NCBI GenBank assembly: GCA_015680685.1
Contig: MNCI01002737.1
Span: forward strand, 66,078-130,077
DNA length: 64,000 nucleotides
Reading direction: 5' to 3'
Origin: Gnetum montanum
Lineage: Eukaryota > Streptophyta > Gnetopsida > Gnetales > Gnetaceae
Every line of letters starts with the position of its first letter. Position 1 is the first letter of the stretch. Shown in pieces: positions 23,575 through 36,492 of this stretch. The notes beneath the pieces were generated by a model. That model was not told where the DNA came from, ran no database searches, and was given only the letters and a program-made list of their open reading frames with translations. Both the position numbers and the translations under genes were made by a program.

Positions 23575-25130
23575 ATGTCTTCTTCTTCGAACAAAAGCAC
23601 TTCACCGCCTAGGAACAACACTAGAGACTGTCGGCAGCACAACATACATAACCAAGAACTGCCAGTTCCTTGACAATTCAGTGTGGTATATATTCATAAC
23701 GATGAATATATACTCAACTTTACCTTTGTCTTCCATCAAGACGAACAACTGTGTTGGAGAGACTTGGAGGGTAACATAGTGTTACCTCCAGACAGAGCAG
23801 CCCCCAACATGCTCCTTCATGCCCTTGCATGAATTGGCATGTCACAGTTATACGTTGAGTACATTGCATGTGATTACAAATTAAGGGACTACCATCCCAC
23901 AGAAGTGCAACGTTAATGGGACTTGCAACAAGAGAGTTACTATACATCATTGAAGGGAAAATGACCCCATAATGCTTCACCCATCATAAGCAAAATTAAG
24001 GGTGGTGAACCTATTTCAATAGGTTCTCCACAAAATGATGTTCCCCCTCCTAACGATGGTGAGGAGGTGGTGTATTAGAACCTTCACTCCACAATACACA
24101 ACCTTGGTTCTGATTCCCATGAACACCAAGTGTTCAATGAGGGAACACAAACACAAGATAAGGACGAGCATTCTGATCGTCATCATGATCAAGGTCAAGA
24201 TCACCGAAGGGAAGGTAGGAAACATCGTCATGACGATGGTTCTCCTTCCTCTTCCCCTTCATCATAACATTCACCCTCTCCTTCAACACCAGGATGTAGT
24301 CATAAGCAATCTAACCGTGAGGATAAGGGTAAGCAAAATGAGAAACCTCGACGAGAGAGTTGAGAGCAAGGATGAGGGCATTCTAAAGAGTCAAGGCATG
24401 GAACAAGGGAAAGTAGGGAACTGCATAGACATCACAGACACCATGAAAGAAATGACCATGAAGAATCCTTACTTGTAACCTGAAGCATGTTAGACATTAC
24501 AGAGGCCATTAGAATACCTACAAGACACCAGAAAGATAGCAGGATCAAGAGACTAGACATGAATAATATCCCACGATTTGAGGGGGGGTACAATGCTGAT
24601 CCTCAGAACCACTCACAGGAATTTCATGATGCAAGTGCCTTGCAGAATATTGAGAACAAGTGGAAAAAATTAAAGTTGTTTCCAAGGAGACACATAAAAG
24701 AAGTGGAGTACGATGCTAGAACTGTTTAATGATAAATATCAAACGTACTCTTGAGTGTCCAACCTGCAAAAGCAAATCCAAGGATGGAAGCTGGGTAATC
24801 ATAATCCCTGGATGCTACCATGGGCTGATATTATGCATTGCTACATCATTGCCTGGGCCATGGTTATGCACAATGAGATCAATTACGCTATCTCGTAGAT
24901 GGGCTTAGGCACAAAACCAGGAGAACCCTTGGAACATATGCCCAAGGGAGATTATTAGAGCTTAGGTCCCATGAGGTTCATAGATTGTTGGAGCAAGTAG
25001 CTAAGGAAGAAGAAGAGCTATGTAAGAGAGAAAGTGAAGAAGAGTATAATTGCTATCCTTCCCTCCGAAAGAGGGGAGTGAGATTCTGTGAGGAGGAGGA
25101 TGAGTCACCACTTAAAGAGTTGGTGAGTAG
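23575..25130 (+). pseudogene. Element II gag, decayed and cut by the assembly gap
   Basis: Likely start ATG at 23575 (MSSSSNKSTSPPR). The translation continues with stops through NDEYILNFTFVFHQDEQ (about 23700-23750) and a low-complexity basic region rich in Arg, His, Ser and Glu (HRREGRKHRHDDGSPSSS, about 24195-24260). A capsid-like block follows, NIPRFEGGYNADPQNHSQEF (about 24560-24630), matching the start of plant gypsy gag domains. An acidic stretch EEEELCKRESEEEY lies just before the gap. There are several in-frame stops and at least one frame change. A different frame at 24035-24478 is open for 147 codons but reads the same basic region out of register. Confidence 0.7.
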
Positions 25131-25364
25131 NNNNNNNNNNNNNNNNNNNNNNNNNNNNNNNNNNNNNNNNNNNNNNNNNNNNNNNNNNNNNNNNNNNNNN
25201 NNNNNNNNNNNNNNNNNNNNNNNNNNNNNNNNNNNNNNNNNNNNNNNNNNNNNNNNNNNNNNNNNNNNNNNNNNNNNNNNNNNNNNNNNNNNNNNNNNNN
25301 NNNNNNNNNNNNNNNNNNNNNNNNNNNNNNNNNNNNNNNNNNNNNNNNNNNNNNNNNNNNNNNN
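25131..25364. other. Assembly gap (234 N)
   Basis: Run of N inside element II gag; the true length is unknown. Confidence 1.
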
Positions 25365-25728
25365 CAACTAACCGTTAACATATTATCCAAGTGGAACTCT
25401 TCCACAACCTATTGAGCAACACCAGTAGTGGCAATACCCACAGTCATGGGGGATGCCACCACCATGGTAACTATACCCTTACCGACAACCAGATCCATAT
25501 GGCTACTATGTGCAGTAGTAAATCTCTCTAAGTGACTCTATCAATCACGCTACCCCACAACGTCACTACCAAGCTTGGGAGTACTATAAGACTCCTTCTC
25601 CTAGGAGAGACACACCACACGCATACCATCCTCTGAACCCATCCACGACTATTACATTGATAGCTCCACTACCACCTACTCCAGCTATGCAAGGGGAACT
25701 CCTCACTCAACCATAGCAATGCAATGCT

Positions 25729-26433
25729 ATGAGAGCTATAAACGTTCAACCCGCTACTAGTTCTGACAACCGTACAAGGAGAAGACCTTTCTTCAGAACC
25801 AACAGTTCAAACAAGCTCTCACAACCACAAGTGGTTGAGCCTCCAAATGTTCCTCCATCAAATAAGGGTTCAGAGCTCCCTTCAAACCAACAACAAAGCT
25901 CAACGCACATGGTTATGTTAACACATACTGTCACTAACTGGATCAAGGAGGGCCACCTTCCCAGGAAATTCTTTGATCTTGGAAGTCTCTTAATTTATCT
26001 CCAAGTCTTTGGGAATGAACCTCGTAAAGCTCTTCTGGACTCAGGTTCCAGAGTTAACTTGATATCACAAGAAATGTATAAAGCCTGGAACCTACCTCCA
26101 CTAAAGAAGAGCAATATTTTCTTAGAGCTGGCTGACCAGTCCATCACTATTCCCATGGAATTGGTGGAGGACATCGCTACCACTATGTGTGGTTGGTCAT
26201 ACCCAACTGATTTCCTAGTGATACAAGTCAACAATGACAAGGGGGACTTCCCAATAATAATGGGAAGGGCATGGCTAAGTACCGTGAATGCATGCCTAGG
26301 AATCCATGATCTTTCCCTAGAAATATCTAAGGAAAACACTTATGGAAAGATCGAGAAGAAGAAGGTTCCATGTATCACATACAGTGATACGGAGGGTGAT
26401 GGCATACAGGAATGTTTAGCATTGCCTGTATGA
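25729..26433 (+). pseudogene. Element II aspartic protease (retropepsin-like)
   Basis: Open for 234 codons. The first part is a hydrophilic Pro/Ser/Asn-rich linker continuing from gag. The retropepsin core follows: KALLDSGSRVNLISQEMY contains the active-site D-S-G, and FPIIMGRAWLS is the flap-to-ILG-type motif at the domain end. The reading stops at 26433 with no RT behind it. Upstream (25365-25728) the same polypeptide can be followed with a few stops. It would process gag if expressed; with a broken gag before it the gene is probably dead. Confidence 0.78.
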
Positions 26434-28647
26434 AACCAATGTGCACCTGAGGTTAACATACAAAGGTGGCATATGTAGCAACCACACAACAAGAAAACAC
26501 CTAGTGGTTGATAGCTAATCAAGAGAGCAACTCACCAATATGCATGGAACTAACTAGGGGACCAACTTGCAACCACATTGAAAGCATAGATATACTAGAG
26601 CGAGAGCGTTGCCAACTTCTAACCCTTAACCTGAAAACATTAATTGGGAGAAGTTGGACACTTCTAAAAAATTCAAACAAGTGCTCATTATTTCAGATCT
26701 CTCCCTTTCAATTCATTCATGGGGGAGATGGCCACATATGCTAATCATTTGAGGCACTCAGTGTTTTTTAAGTTTTTTTTTACACTTTTTTTTACAAATT
26801 TCTTTAACTTTTCTTGTTTTTTTTTTTGTTTTACAACATCATTTATACTCTTTCATTTCTTTGTGTGTTTGTTTATTTTGTTTGATTCATGACCTAATAA
26901 GTGCTCCTGATGATGGTATGAACTGTATTCTATTGATTGCTAATGTTTGGTTTTTATCTTTCAGTTATGATGTTGACACTAAGGTATGGTTCTTTTGATA
27001 TAATAGGCAATGAGTTCATGTCATCCATGCATCCATGAATTTCTAAGGTCTCTCTTGGCTTGGAACTGTATATTCCCCTTTCTCAATAATAAGAACTATA
27101 AACAAATCGATGACTGGGCATTTCTCAAACTAAGGAAGGACTCAAGGACAGAAAAGGGTGTGACTCCAAGGGGATTTGATGCACTTGTGCTGGCCATTCT
27201 CTTGGGTGCTTGGATGTTTTCTTCTTGAGTTTTCTTTACCATTCTGATGTCACTCCATTATTGGGAAGCTGAGCTAATAAAAATAATAAGTCTTTGCATG
27301 GTGTGGTTCTCACACAAAACATTCAAAAAAAATAAAAGAAAAAAAAACACATACACATAGTGGGAATTCAAAGCACATCCCTTAGATGAAATAATCATTT
27401 GGGCTACAAGCATTGGTTATGGAACTAAATAAAAATGTTCCCTCTAACTAAGGCCCTTCTAGCTTCCTACTTTCTCCTTATTCATTTCTTCGAAATGGTG
27501 GTGGCTCTTTGATGGAGGCATTCTTGTTACTTCAAGTGGATGGATGGGCCAAATGTATTAATGTGAAGTTACTGGATGTGGATTATTTGAGGCCGAATTT
27601 AGAATGGGATCTACTAAGTCACATTAACCATTAACACACAAGCGGCTGTACACCACCTTGTTCTGGAGACTCCATTCCATTCTCTTCTTGCCATCCTTCT
27701 TTCTCCATTTTCACCTCATTGCCGATTATATCAGTAGTCCATATTTTGGTTGATGCATTGTTTTCTTTTTGGTAAACTCTTGTGGTTAAGACTTTAACTC
27801 TTGTCTCCAAATGACATTCCTAGAGCCTATAGACTCTTTGAACGTGGGATTGTCAAGGCATTAAGGGCATGAGCTTGCTTTGGGGAGGACCACTGGCCTT
27901 CCTATTTGGTGCATCCATTAATTTCTTTCCCTTAAACATTTCCGTAATCACCATTTATTTTGTTCATCCCCATCTTTAACATCCATTTTTTCAGCGTTGT
28001 CATTGTTTCTTTTTCTCCATCTTTTCTTATTCCTTATCTTTTTCTGTTCTATCGCTACCAGAGGTTCGCTCTCAGTCATGGGGGTCCTAGTCCAATTTTT
28101 TCAATTTTCTCGTAACCCCTACACCTTGGGTAGTCACCAGCATTATATCTCCATATCTATATTAGCCATATCACAACTCAGCCAATGGACCTTACACTGA
28201 GGCAAGGTACTAACTACATTGTGATTCATTTACCCTTGCTAATATCAGACTGTGTTGTGTGTGCATATGACAATCATACAAAAATAGAATGGACCTGGAG
28301 GAAACACTTGGAATGGATTGGTACTGAAGCAGTCATGTAAGGAATGATATTGATGACACGCTTATGGATGAACAATGAAAAGCGCAATCTTGGCATCGGC
28401 AACAATAGACTTCTTCTTTTCTCTCTCTCTTCTCTCTTCTCTCTTAACTACCAAATAAGGCTAGATGTCAAATGTGTATAGTGTTCACTCTTCTTATCAT
28501 GAACACTAAACTTTATCATGTATTGTAATGATGGTCTGTTTACATGTCACCCCATCTACCATTAGTGTCATTCAAGTCAATAATCCCATACATTCCCAAT
28601 ATTTTGTAAGGAACTCGAGGACGAGTTTTCATTTAGTCATGGGGGTA
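26434..28647 (+). other. Element II 3' internal region, no coding recognised
   Basis: 2.2 kb where an autonomous element would carry RT and integrase. Six-frame reading found no such motifs. It includes T-rich tracts (26765-26840) and a CT-rich tract (about 28410-28445). The end, AAGGAACTCGAGGACGAGTT followed by the PPT, recurs next to the LTRs of elements III and IV (reverse strand), marking them as one family group. Confidence 0.65.
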
Positions 28648-29464
28648 TGATGGGATGCGATATCGCATGGGCCGCGATATTGTGCTGGCGATATCACGTC
28701 GACCCCTGCAATATCACATACACGATATCGCAGCCCATCGCTAGTTCTATAAATAAGAGGCAACTCTCCCTTGTTTGACCATCTAGATCTAGACCCTTAG
28801 CTAAACTCTGGCAGTTTTACCATTCCAGAGATAGAATAATTTCCATGTGCCCACAGTAGGAGTCTCAAAGTGAATGGATCTTTATTCGAGCAAATTGTAC
28901 CTGAGCACACATTTGTGTACGAAAATAAAGATGAACTTTCTGATAAACCTTGTAGCATGTGGACTAAGCTAAATAGGAATTAATTAATGTTAAATGCTTA
29001 ATTTCTTTCTTAGATAATTAATCTCTCTCAACCCTCAACTCTCCTAGTTAAGTGCATTCAGTATGACCGCTTTGAGCACATGTGTAGCTCTTGGTAACCC
29101 AGTAACGAGTAGAGTTTGGTAATCCCAGTAGCATTGCACTAGTTTAGGGTGTGTACGGTAAGTGGGAACGGATACTGATGCTAGGAAAATTAGAACTTAG
29201 TTAATTAAAGTTAGTTATTTAGTCTCTTCACCCTTCTCTCTCAGCATAAGGCATTAAAAAGATAAAAGATATAAAAATCACATACCTCGGACTTACTTAA
29301 CCATACAACCATGATAATACAAGTAAGTCTGGGAAGACAACAATTGATTAACCTTAAGTGTTCCATTAGGGTGCATAAGCACTTAGTCCTTGGAGTTCAA
29401 CCAGATCGCAAGTGAAACGCTCATATTCGTATGGTTGAGTGTAGGGGTACCTCGCCACTCATCA
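28648..29464 (+). repeat. Element II 3' LTR
   Basis: 817-bp partner of 22609-23425 with the same TATA box (about 28744-28758), followed by the second copy of the target duplication ACACT. Confidence 0.92.
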
Positions 29465-29709
29465 ACACTATAGACATTCACTCTCTATTGCTAAGTCTAA
29501 GTCTAAGAAATCAAAGTGCAAGTGTTATGTTACTAGTGGAATGAAAAGTTGTTGGATCATGTGTTCAAGTATCGTATTTATAGGGGTGAAAACATCTTGA
29601 GACATCATATCAACGATGATGTAGCATGAGAAGTAACATTGTATTAATGAAATCATTAATATGACATCGTTACTATGATGTCATAATACAACAAAATTTG
29701 GATTTATCA
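29465..29709 (-). repeat. Element III 3' LTR, proximal half
   Basis: Begins (minus strand) TGATAAATCC at 29709, directly after a PPT. Its first five bases on the left (29465-29469) are the duplicated target of element II. Matches 35580-35815. Confidence 0.65.
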
Positions 29710-30279
29710 TACTCCCACAATTGACTGGAAACTCATCCTCGAGTTAAATCAAAATGAGGATGAAGTCCCTTACAAAATTGGGAGGTAGATTTGACTATAC
29801 ATAACTGATAGACTATTTACATGATTCTAAATGTCATGTTTTTACAAAATTTAACACAAGTGTATGATAAAACAAAATAAAAATTAAATGAGTTCACAAT
29901 GTAGTTTATGTGCTTGGTGGTGGTGGCTCTCTCATTGGTTGCTTTCCTTTATCATTAGGCTTCTTGAATTGATATTTTTTGAGTAATCCTTAAAGTTTTT
30001 CCTCTTCCATCCTAGGATTATGTACCATCCATGCTTGTTAGTGATGTGTGATAGAGTTGGTACATCCCACAAGCATGGTAGTTGTGGGAACATGTGATTT
30101 TCCTTTACATACTAGGTTGTAAACTATCATCGTTCTTCTTCAAATGCCTTGGTTGTTTTCCTCAGTTCTTGATAATCAAACATTCTATGAGCCAAGTTAG
30201 CTACTACATCCTTCTGGCCCTAGTAGCTAGCTTTTACTACTTCAAGCTTAGAATTTTCCACATGTAGTTTTTGCAAAGC

Positions 30280-32700
30280 ATCTTTTCTATCAATAAATGA
30301 TTTCTCATATAAGGCATACATTGCTACTACCTATTACTCCAATTTGTTCTTGGCCCTATTGACTATTAACATGGCCAAGTTAGTGTAGTGGAGATTTTCT
30401 AACCCCATGTATTCTATGAGGTCTTTGATTAGTAGATCTTTATTTTTGATTTTTTCTTGGTGGACATGGGCTAGACTATCCAAGACTGGCTACTAGTCTA
30501 GATTCTACACAAAAATGGAACTAATCTTGGCTTTGGCCATATGAATTTCTTTCTCATTAATTTGCTTGTGCATGCCCACCTAATTTTGGAATCTTTAAGC
30601 TATTCATGCTTCTCAACCTCATTTTACCACACACAAATCTCAATATTTTTGTATGATTGTGTGGACTTACTTCATTGATAAGGTTTTGTTCTCATGGGCC
30701 AAGAAACTCATATCCCGGTGGACTCAAACTAATTATTTTCAAAGTTGTTGGATGCTTTCTTCAAGAATGTTCTTTTGTCACTCATTGTTAGTTAACCAAG
30801 CATTTTCTACAACTAACTGTTTATTTTCCTCCTATAGAGTGGCAAGTGTTTTGGCATGTGCATACGTTTGTGCTTCTACCATTGATGCATCACATATTGC
30901 CTTCTCCTTCTCTCATTCCATCTTTAGATTATGGTTAATGAGGAGATTCACATGGTATGTTCAAAATTTGTCAAGTTGATTAGATGAAATAAACTACATT
31001 TGATCTCTTTTCTCTGCTCTTAAGGTCATGAGCTCTTCTTGTAGTCTATGTACTTCATTTTTAGCATGCTCTACCTTAGTCTCAGTCGTGACCAACTTTC
31101 CTTTGTGGCTATTAATTCAAATTTGATTACTATGATATCACTGGGGATATCAATGAAATTTTTCATAACTTGCCCTATTTACAACATTCTATCTAATACA
31201 TTCTCATGTTCAGCCAGAGTCATTAAGGTTCCAGCTAGCATTTGAGTATCTCATGCTCCAAAGATATCAGCTGGTAGCATAATAAGAATGTTGAAGGACT
31301 CCTTGATGTGATTAGTAATTAGTTTAGCAACCTTCACTAAATTTGGATGCCACATGACCATCACTGTGGCTCCTTCTCTAGTTTCCAACATCATTTGGAA
31401 TGATGCAACGTTCCTTGATATTTATTGTGACTAAGCATTCCCTCCTCCTAATTGCAATGATATCTACTAACTAGCAGGGTCTTTTGAGATGGTGGTATGA
31501 TTGCATCTTTTATGACCTTATAGAGATTGGTCCCCTCTCTTATTCACCAGCTAATTATAACGACAATTTTCTGTAGATGGCTCATGGAAAGTTGATAATC
31601 TTGTGGTGGCAACGATGGAACTTGTTGCTATTCCCATTGTTGCTATTGTTGTTGATTAGTTGTTGGCTGACTACTAGGTCTTGCTTACTAATGTTGGCCA
31701 GTAACTTGAATGGTGTTAGTAGGAGTTAAGCCTGTAGCTCCCTCAGTACTTACCTATTTCTCCAACTGATCCTTCTTTAGAGGCATGGGTTTTAACATCT
31801 TAACATATGAGGTGTTTTGAGCTTTTCTCAAAACATTATTTATATAACCCTGCATGCCTACTTGATTGTACAACTTCCGGATCAACCAAGGGAATGGTAG
31901 TGTTGGCTTCCTTGCCTTCTTTTCTTCAAATCACCTTTTGATTTTGAGGAAGTATAGATGAGCAATATTGACATTGAATTTTCCCATCAATATGGTGCTT
32001 CCTCTAGCCACATAAGTGAATATCTTGTTAAGCCTTTTAGTTGGAAATAGATGATAGGTGCCAATCTTGAAATATATATTTTCCTTTGCAGTTAGCTCAC
32101 TAAAATCCTTATCCTCCTTGCCATAGGATTAGTCTAGCCACAATATCATTACATTGGTATAAGACTATATGGATATCTATATTACGTTAGCCCCTTCATT
32201 TGGTAAATTGAGGGCTTGGCTATTGCCTCCACTGAATATGACATAGAAACTCCTTCTATCCTTACTATGGCATTGACTTGCTTGTTTTGCCAAAATTGAA
32301 GGGTTTCCCTTAAGTAGCATTCTCCACTTATTTACAAGGTAAGCTACATGGAAGATGATTGGAGTTGTGTTTTGATGGCCTTTGGTGCAAACTCCATAAA
32401 AGGGCCAAAAGTGAGTTCCACAATGATTGTGGACATAATTGATTCTTCTTGGATGGCCTAGAGACATTCAAGTGATAGTGTCAGGAATTATCCTTATTCT
32501 AGTACTTATGGTGCTTCAACCACTGCTTGGGTAGAGTGTTTGGTAGTAGGCATCTGTTGGTAAATACTAAAAGACTAGGCTTCCTGCTCTGTGTGCCCTA
32601 TTGGTGGAGTTTGTTCTCTAGTGCAACCTCTTCCTTAACCTCTTAGTCTTTTGCTTCCCAGTTGTGAGGGTTCTCCTTTTGGTATCCTCTTTAAGGCCAT
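30280..32700 (-). pseudogene. Element III gag-like region, decayed
   Basis: Read on the minus strand from about 32700: a basic start (MALKRIPKGEPSQLG) and a hydrophobic/aromatic block (about 32177-32467, 96 open codons, including FWPFYGVCTKGHQNTTPIIF). A middle part resembles plant retroelement gag leaders, with a Gln-rich stretch (NQQQQQWEQQ, about 31625-31660), then heptad-like sequence (AKNEVHRLQEELMTLRAEK, about 31005-31065) predicting a coiled coil down to about 30300. There are many stops. No protease, RT or zinc knuckle was found. Assignment as gag rests on position between leader and PPT and on general character. Confidence 0.5.
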
Positions 32701-35264
32701 TTGCAATCAACAAGGGTTTGAAATTATTTAAATGTTCATATCATTTTTAGTAGTCTTTTACCTTGCTCATACCCTTGGTTAGATTAAGTTTTTATTGTAT
32801 TATGACTAAAAAGTTAGAAACATTTTCAAAAAGAAACATTTATATGTTACATCTTTAATTTTCATGACCTCCCACACTTATTATCTTTTTGGCTCATAAT
32901 ACCTTAGAATTAGTTGGAATGGTTTATTAGGAGAATTTATTGAACTATTTGCCTTGAATTTACTAAATTCATGATAACATCCTTTATGTTTTATCTTACT
33001 CATCCTTTAACTATCTTTTGGAGTTAGGAAATTTTTTCAAAAAATTTGGTTCAAATTTTTTTCGATTTCACCCCCACGACTAAGTTTAGTGCTTCATGAT
33101 CAAGAGGGTTTAAGAATTTTGGAAATCGGAGTTGTAGGGGCAAAGTTATGGCTTGTGGAAGTTAGCGTGTTAGAGCTCAAAAGAAGAAGAACAAAAATTT
33201 CTCTTATCTAAAATGGAAAGAATGAAAATATTTCTAACCTCCTATGCCTATATATAGTATCTTTGTAGTGCAACATCATTAATATGATATTGTATCAATG
33301 ATGTATGAGGGGCTCATACATCGCATCAATGACGTCACCTCAAAAAATTTCAATTATTGTGAGCATTCTCTAATGGAAAAATTAGTCAAATTAAATGATA
33401 GAAAGATAATAAGCATTCCCAAAGGCTCTTAGAATATCTATGATGCTTATGTTGCTAATATGAGGCATTGAAAATTCATAAAGAAGGAATTTCAGGCTAT
33501 GAAAGTTGATTAAGTATATATAAGATGGATGGATGAAAGCGTATAGGTTCATGAGTAGATTTTTGAAAGTAAGGGAAGTACTTATTAGATTTTTTGATGA
33601 TCTTAGAAGGCACAAGATGATGTGGAATTGCTTATGAAGTATGAAATACAAGAGTTAAGTAAGTGGTCCTTCCCAAAGCAGGCTTCAGCCCTTAGTGTCC
33701 ATGAATAAGCACACCTAAAAGTGTCCTTAGGAACTCAAGGAGTTAAATGTAAGACATACTTGTTAGCAAAACATACATATTAGTATTGCTAGATTAGGAA
33801 AATATCACTATATTACACAAAACCATAAGTTATGATTAGCTATACAGTGAGGTGAGATGGACTATAAAAGGGATTGTTGAAATCTGGACGTGAGGTGTCT
33901 TACCATAGGCACAATGAATTCCTAGTGTAATTGGTGATTAAAGTAACAATTAGCCATTCATTTTAAGATTCAAACTAGGTCTAAACCACTTCTAGTGACA
34001 TCGCATTATCTCATCTCTTAGGTGCACAACCATAAGACTACCACTATTAGAAAGAGTGTTACCACTTGGCATATTGTCCAATGAAGGAGTTTATTAATTG
34101 TACTTTTTATTTTTTTAAAGATTCCTGAGAAGCCACCTACCTTTAGGCATGGGTAACATGTCTTTCCAATGGAACCCCCAAAAATTTATTTTGTGCATGG
34201 ATTTTATTTTTGGCTATGTTAACCTTACTAGAGGACTACCATTAGGAATGGGCAATATGTCTTTCCATTGACATGGTAAGGCAACACTTATTGTACTCTT
34301 ACTCCCATTTTTTGTTAGATCTACAAGGGTATAATACATCCTTAAAAACAAGATAGAACTCATAGTAGTAATTCAAGAGGATCCACAAATTCCCTTCATG
34401 TCACACCCTTTGCATTCCCACTTGGTTCTTCACTCATTTGTTACTTGGCATAATGATCACAAGTTTATTCTTAGTTTTATTATGAGAAGAATGTCATTAT
34501 GGCCATGATAAGAACCTCTTATTGTTGGAATGTGTGGATGGATGTGGAGGTCTCACTGTATAGATAATCAGTCCCTTATGATTGATAATATAGAGAAATC
34601 TTCATCTTATTGGGACTACATCTTGCCTTATTTGGTGTGTTTTATTGAAAATTGTCAAAAAATATGTACAAGTAAAATAAAAACAAAATACAAAAAATTA
34701 GAAAAGATATAAAAAATTAGAAAGATAAAAAGAAAAAAAGATTATCAAAAAATTAGAAAATATCAAAGAATATTAAAGGATTAAGAAATGAAAAAAAAGT
34801 ATAAAAGAATGAGAAGATATCAAAGAATGTGAAAAAGTATTAAGAAAAGAAAATGGTATAACAAAAGTTATAAATCACAAAAATTAGAAAAGAAAAAAAA
34901 GTTAAAAAGAACTTATTAATTGCTAAGTTAGGATAAGGCATCTCCCCCACAATTGAACTCATGGGCAAGTATTTGAAAAATGGATCCTAGATCCCTTGGA
35001 TCATACACTCTTGGTTTTTCACTTATCATCTTTAGTGATTTACTGTTTCTGTTATCATCCTAGGCAATCTTGATGGTAATCAAATTTTGATCTTTTGAGG
35101 ATTTATACCTTGTGAACTAGATGATCTTTGCATCACAGAAGGTCCAACTATACTCTCTGGTTTATTCTTAAATTCAAATTAAGTCCTTAGTTTCCCAATC
35201 TACTTGTGTATGATTTTGGTTTATTCTTAAATTCAAATTTTAAGTCCTTAGCCCTAGTTTATTA
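32700..35264 (-). other. Element III leader region, possible nested LTR fragment
   Basis: 2.5 kb between the putative 5' LTR and gag, no coding recognised. Positions 33050-33370 look like a piece of a different LTR (GGAAATCGGAGTTG... block and CCTATATATAG). An A-rich low-complexity stretch occupies 34650-34910. A 40-bp block (TTTATTCTTAAATTCAAATT...CCTTAG) occurs twice at 35158-35197 and 35217-35257. Confidence 0.45.
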
Positions 35265-35815
35265 CTCATGTCTTAGGCTTATGTAATTGTGACTGGGATT
35301 ACGAAGTGAAATCATTACTAGGTGAATCAAGCGAAACCACTACTGGATTACCAAACAATTACACTTAAATGCTCGAAACCAGTTGTAACCATCCCACTTA
35401 ATTGATGAGCCTAAAAATTAAAATATTTTGAAATGTAAATGATTAAGCTAAGAAAACAGGAAAATTATGCTAAGTAAACAATAGAACAAAAGAACTTAAG
35501 GAATGTTGCAATGGCATAAAATAGTCTCGATCTTTATTGTCAATCATAAAGTGTGCCCAAGTACAATTTACTTGAATAAAGACTCTCATTAGCTACTTAC
35601 CAACACATTGTGGGCATTCACACTATCGCTAAACCTATGAAATGAAATTGCAAGAGTTTGGGTAAGGGTTGGCAAAAAATTATTCTTTCTTGTGCATCCA
35701 TGTGTCAGTATTTATATGGTTGCACAACTCTCGAGACACCATATCAACAAGGACATAGCATGAGCTATGATATTGTAAATGCAATATCATACTCACAAAA
35801 AATTTGGTTTTATCA
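35265..35815 (-). repeat. LTR related to element III (probable 5' LTR)
   Basis: Same direction as, and alignable along most of its length with, the split LTR of element III. Starts (minus strand) TGATAAAACC at 35815. The inner boundary near 35265 is approximate because the terminal 30 bp are not well conserved. Confidence 0.55.
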
Positions 35816-36492
35816 ATTATACTTTTAACAAAATCATTAAATAAGGTGTTTCTAGTTACCTTTCATTCATCAAGTAAAAATATCTTCTATACTCTTTCAA
35901 TGGCCTTTCAATTTATAGCATTAAGACCAATTCCCAAAGTGTGCATTCATATAACTCTAACATAAATGACTACTTTATTTTTTCTTAATTTGGAATTATC
36001 TTCAACAACGTGTTCTTTATTATATTTGGAAGCTTTGGTATGTAATTAAGTTTTGGTATTGAGAGCATAATTATGATATTTCTTAGGAGTTAAATATCAA
36101 ATTCTCAAAGATATTGTTTCTTAGTTATACCTTCAAGAAAAAAACCTTCTAATGAAAACTAACCAATTATTTTTTCTCTTGAACTATTAATTTTTTTTTG
36201 TTTTGAAGGCTTAAGGATGGAAATGTTTTAAATATCATTTCTATTTATTCATTTTTCGAATTCAAGTTTTCTTTTGTCTTTAGAGAGAGATTTTTTACTT
36301 CTTTTTATAAGAAACCCTTTAGTAAAACATGAAAACACATGAGGGTGGTTCTAAACAAAGGAGGACCTTATTCTTTTCCTTTCTAGAGAGGAGGGTTTTT
36401 AGAATTAGTTGGATCTTTATTTATTTCTCTGAATTAATGATGCTAGTTTGAGGAAGAGAGAAAAAGGTTAAAACCAAAATTATCTTCATTGT
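35816..36492. other. Unassigned AT-rich spacer
   Basis: No gene, LTR or protein motif recognised between the III-type and IV-type LTRs. Confidence 0.5.

Larger units (their letters stand above)
22609..29464 (+). mobile_element. Element II: complete Ty3/gypsy-type element, gag-protease only
   Basis: Two LTRs of exactly 817 bp (22609-23425 and 28648-29464), beginning TGATGGGATG and ending CACTCATCA. They are flanked by a perfect 5-bp target duplication ACACT (22604-22608 and 29465-29469). The primer-binding site TGGTACCGTTGCC follows the 5' LTR, resembling the TGGCGCCGTTGCC (tRNA-Asp) type used by Athila/Tat-like elements. A PPT (CATGGGGGTA) precedes the 3' LTR. The interior encodes gag and protease but has no RT or integrase, so movement would need enzymes from another element. 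It lies inside an LTR of element III and is therefore younger than it. The internal region contains the 234-bp N gap. Confidence 0.9.
22261..35815 (-). mobile_element. Element III: minus-strand Ty3/gypsy-type element, gag-like only, interrupted by element II
   Basis: Its 3' LTR is split into 22261-22608 and 29465-29709 by element II. A polypurine tract (minus-strand AATTGTGGGAGTA) abuts the LTR start at 29709. A related LTR at about 35265-35815 lies in the same direction at the other end and lacks a PPT on its outer side, as expected for a 5' LTR. The two copies are clearly diverged, no exact target duplication was found, and no clear primer-binding site is visible, so pairing them as one element is an inference. 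The interior shows a gag-like region but no RT, RNase H or integrase. Confidence 0.6.

Noticed and set aside
24035-24478. 147-codon open frame in element II
   Set aside because: Out of register with gag: the neighbouring frame gives the Arg/His/Ser-rich gag sequence in line with blocks on both sides.
22256-35820. Target-site duplication for element III
   Set aside because: Flanks TACAA and ATTAT do not match, and the LTR boundaries on one side are uncertain.
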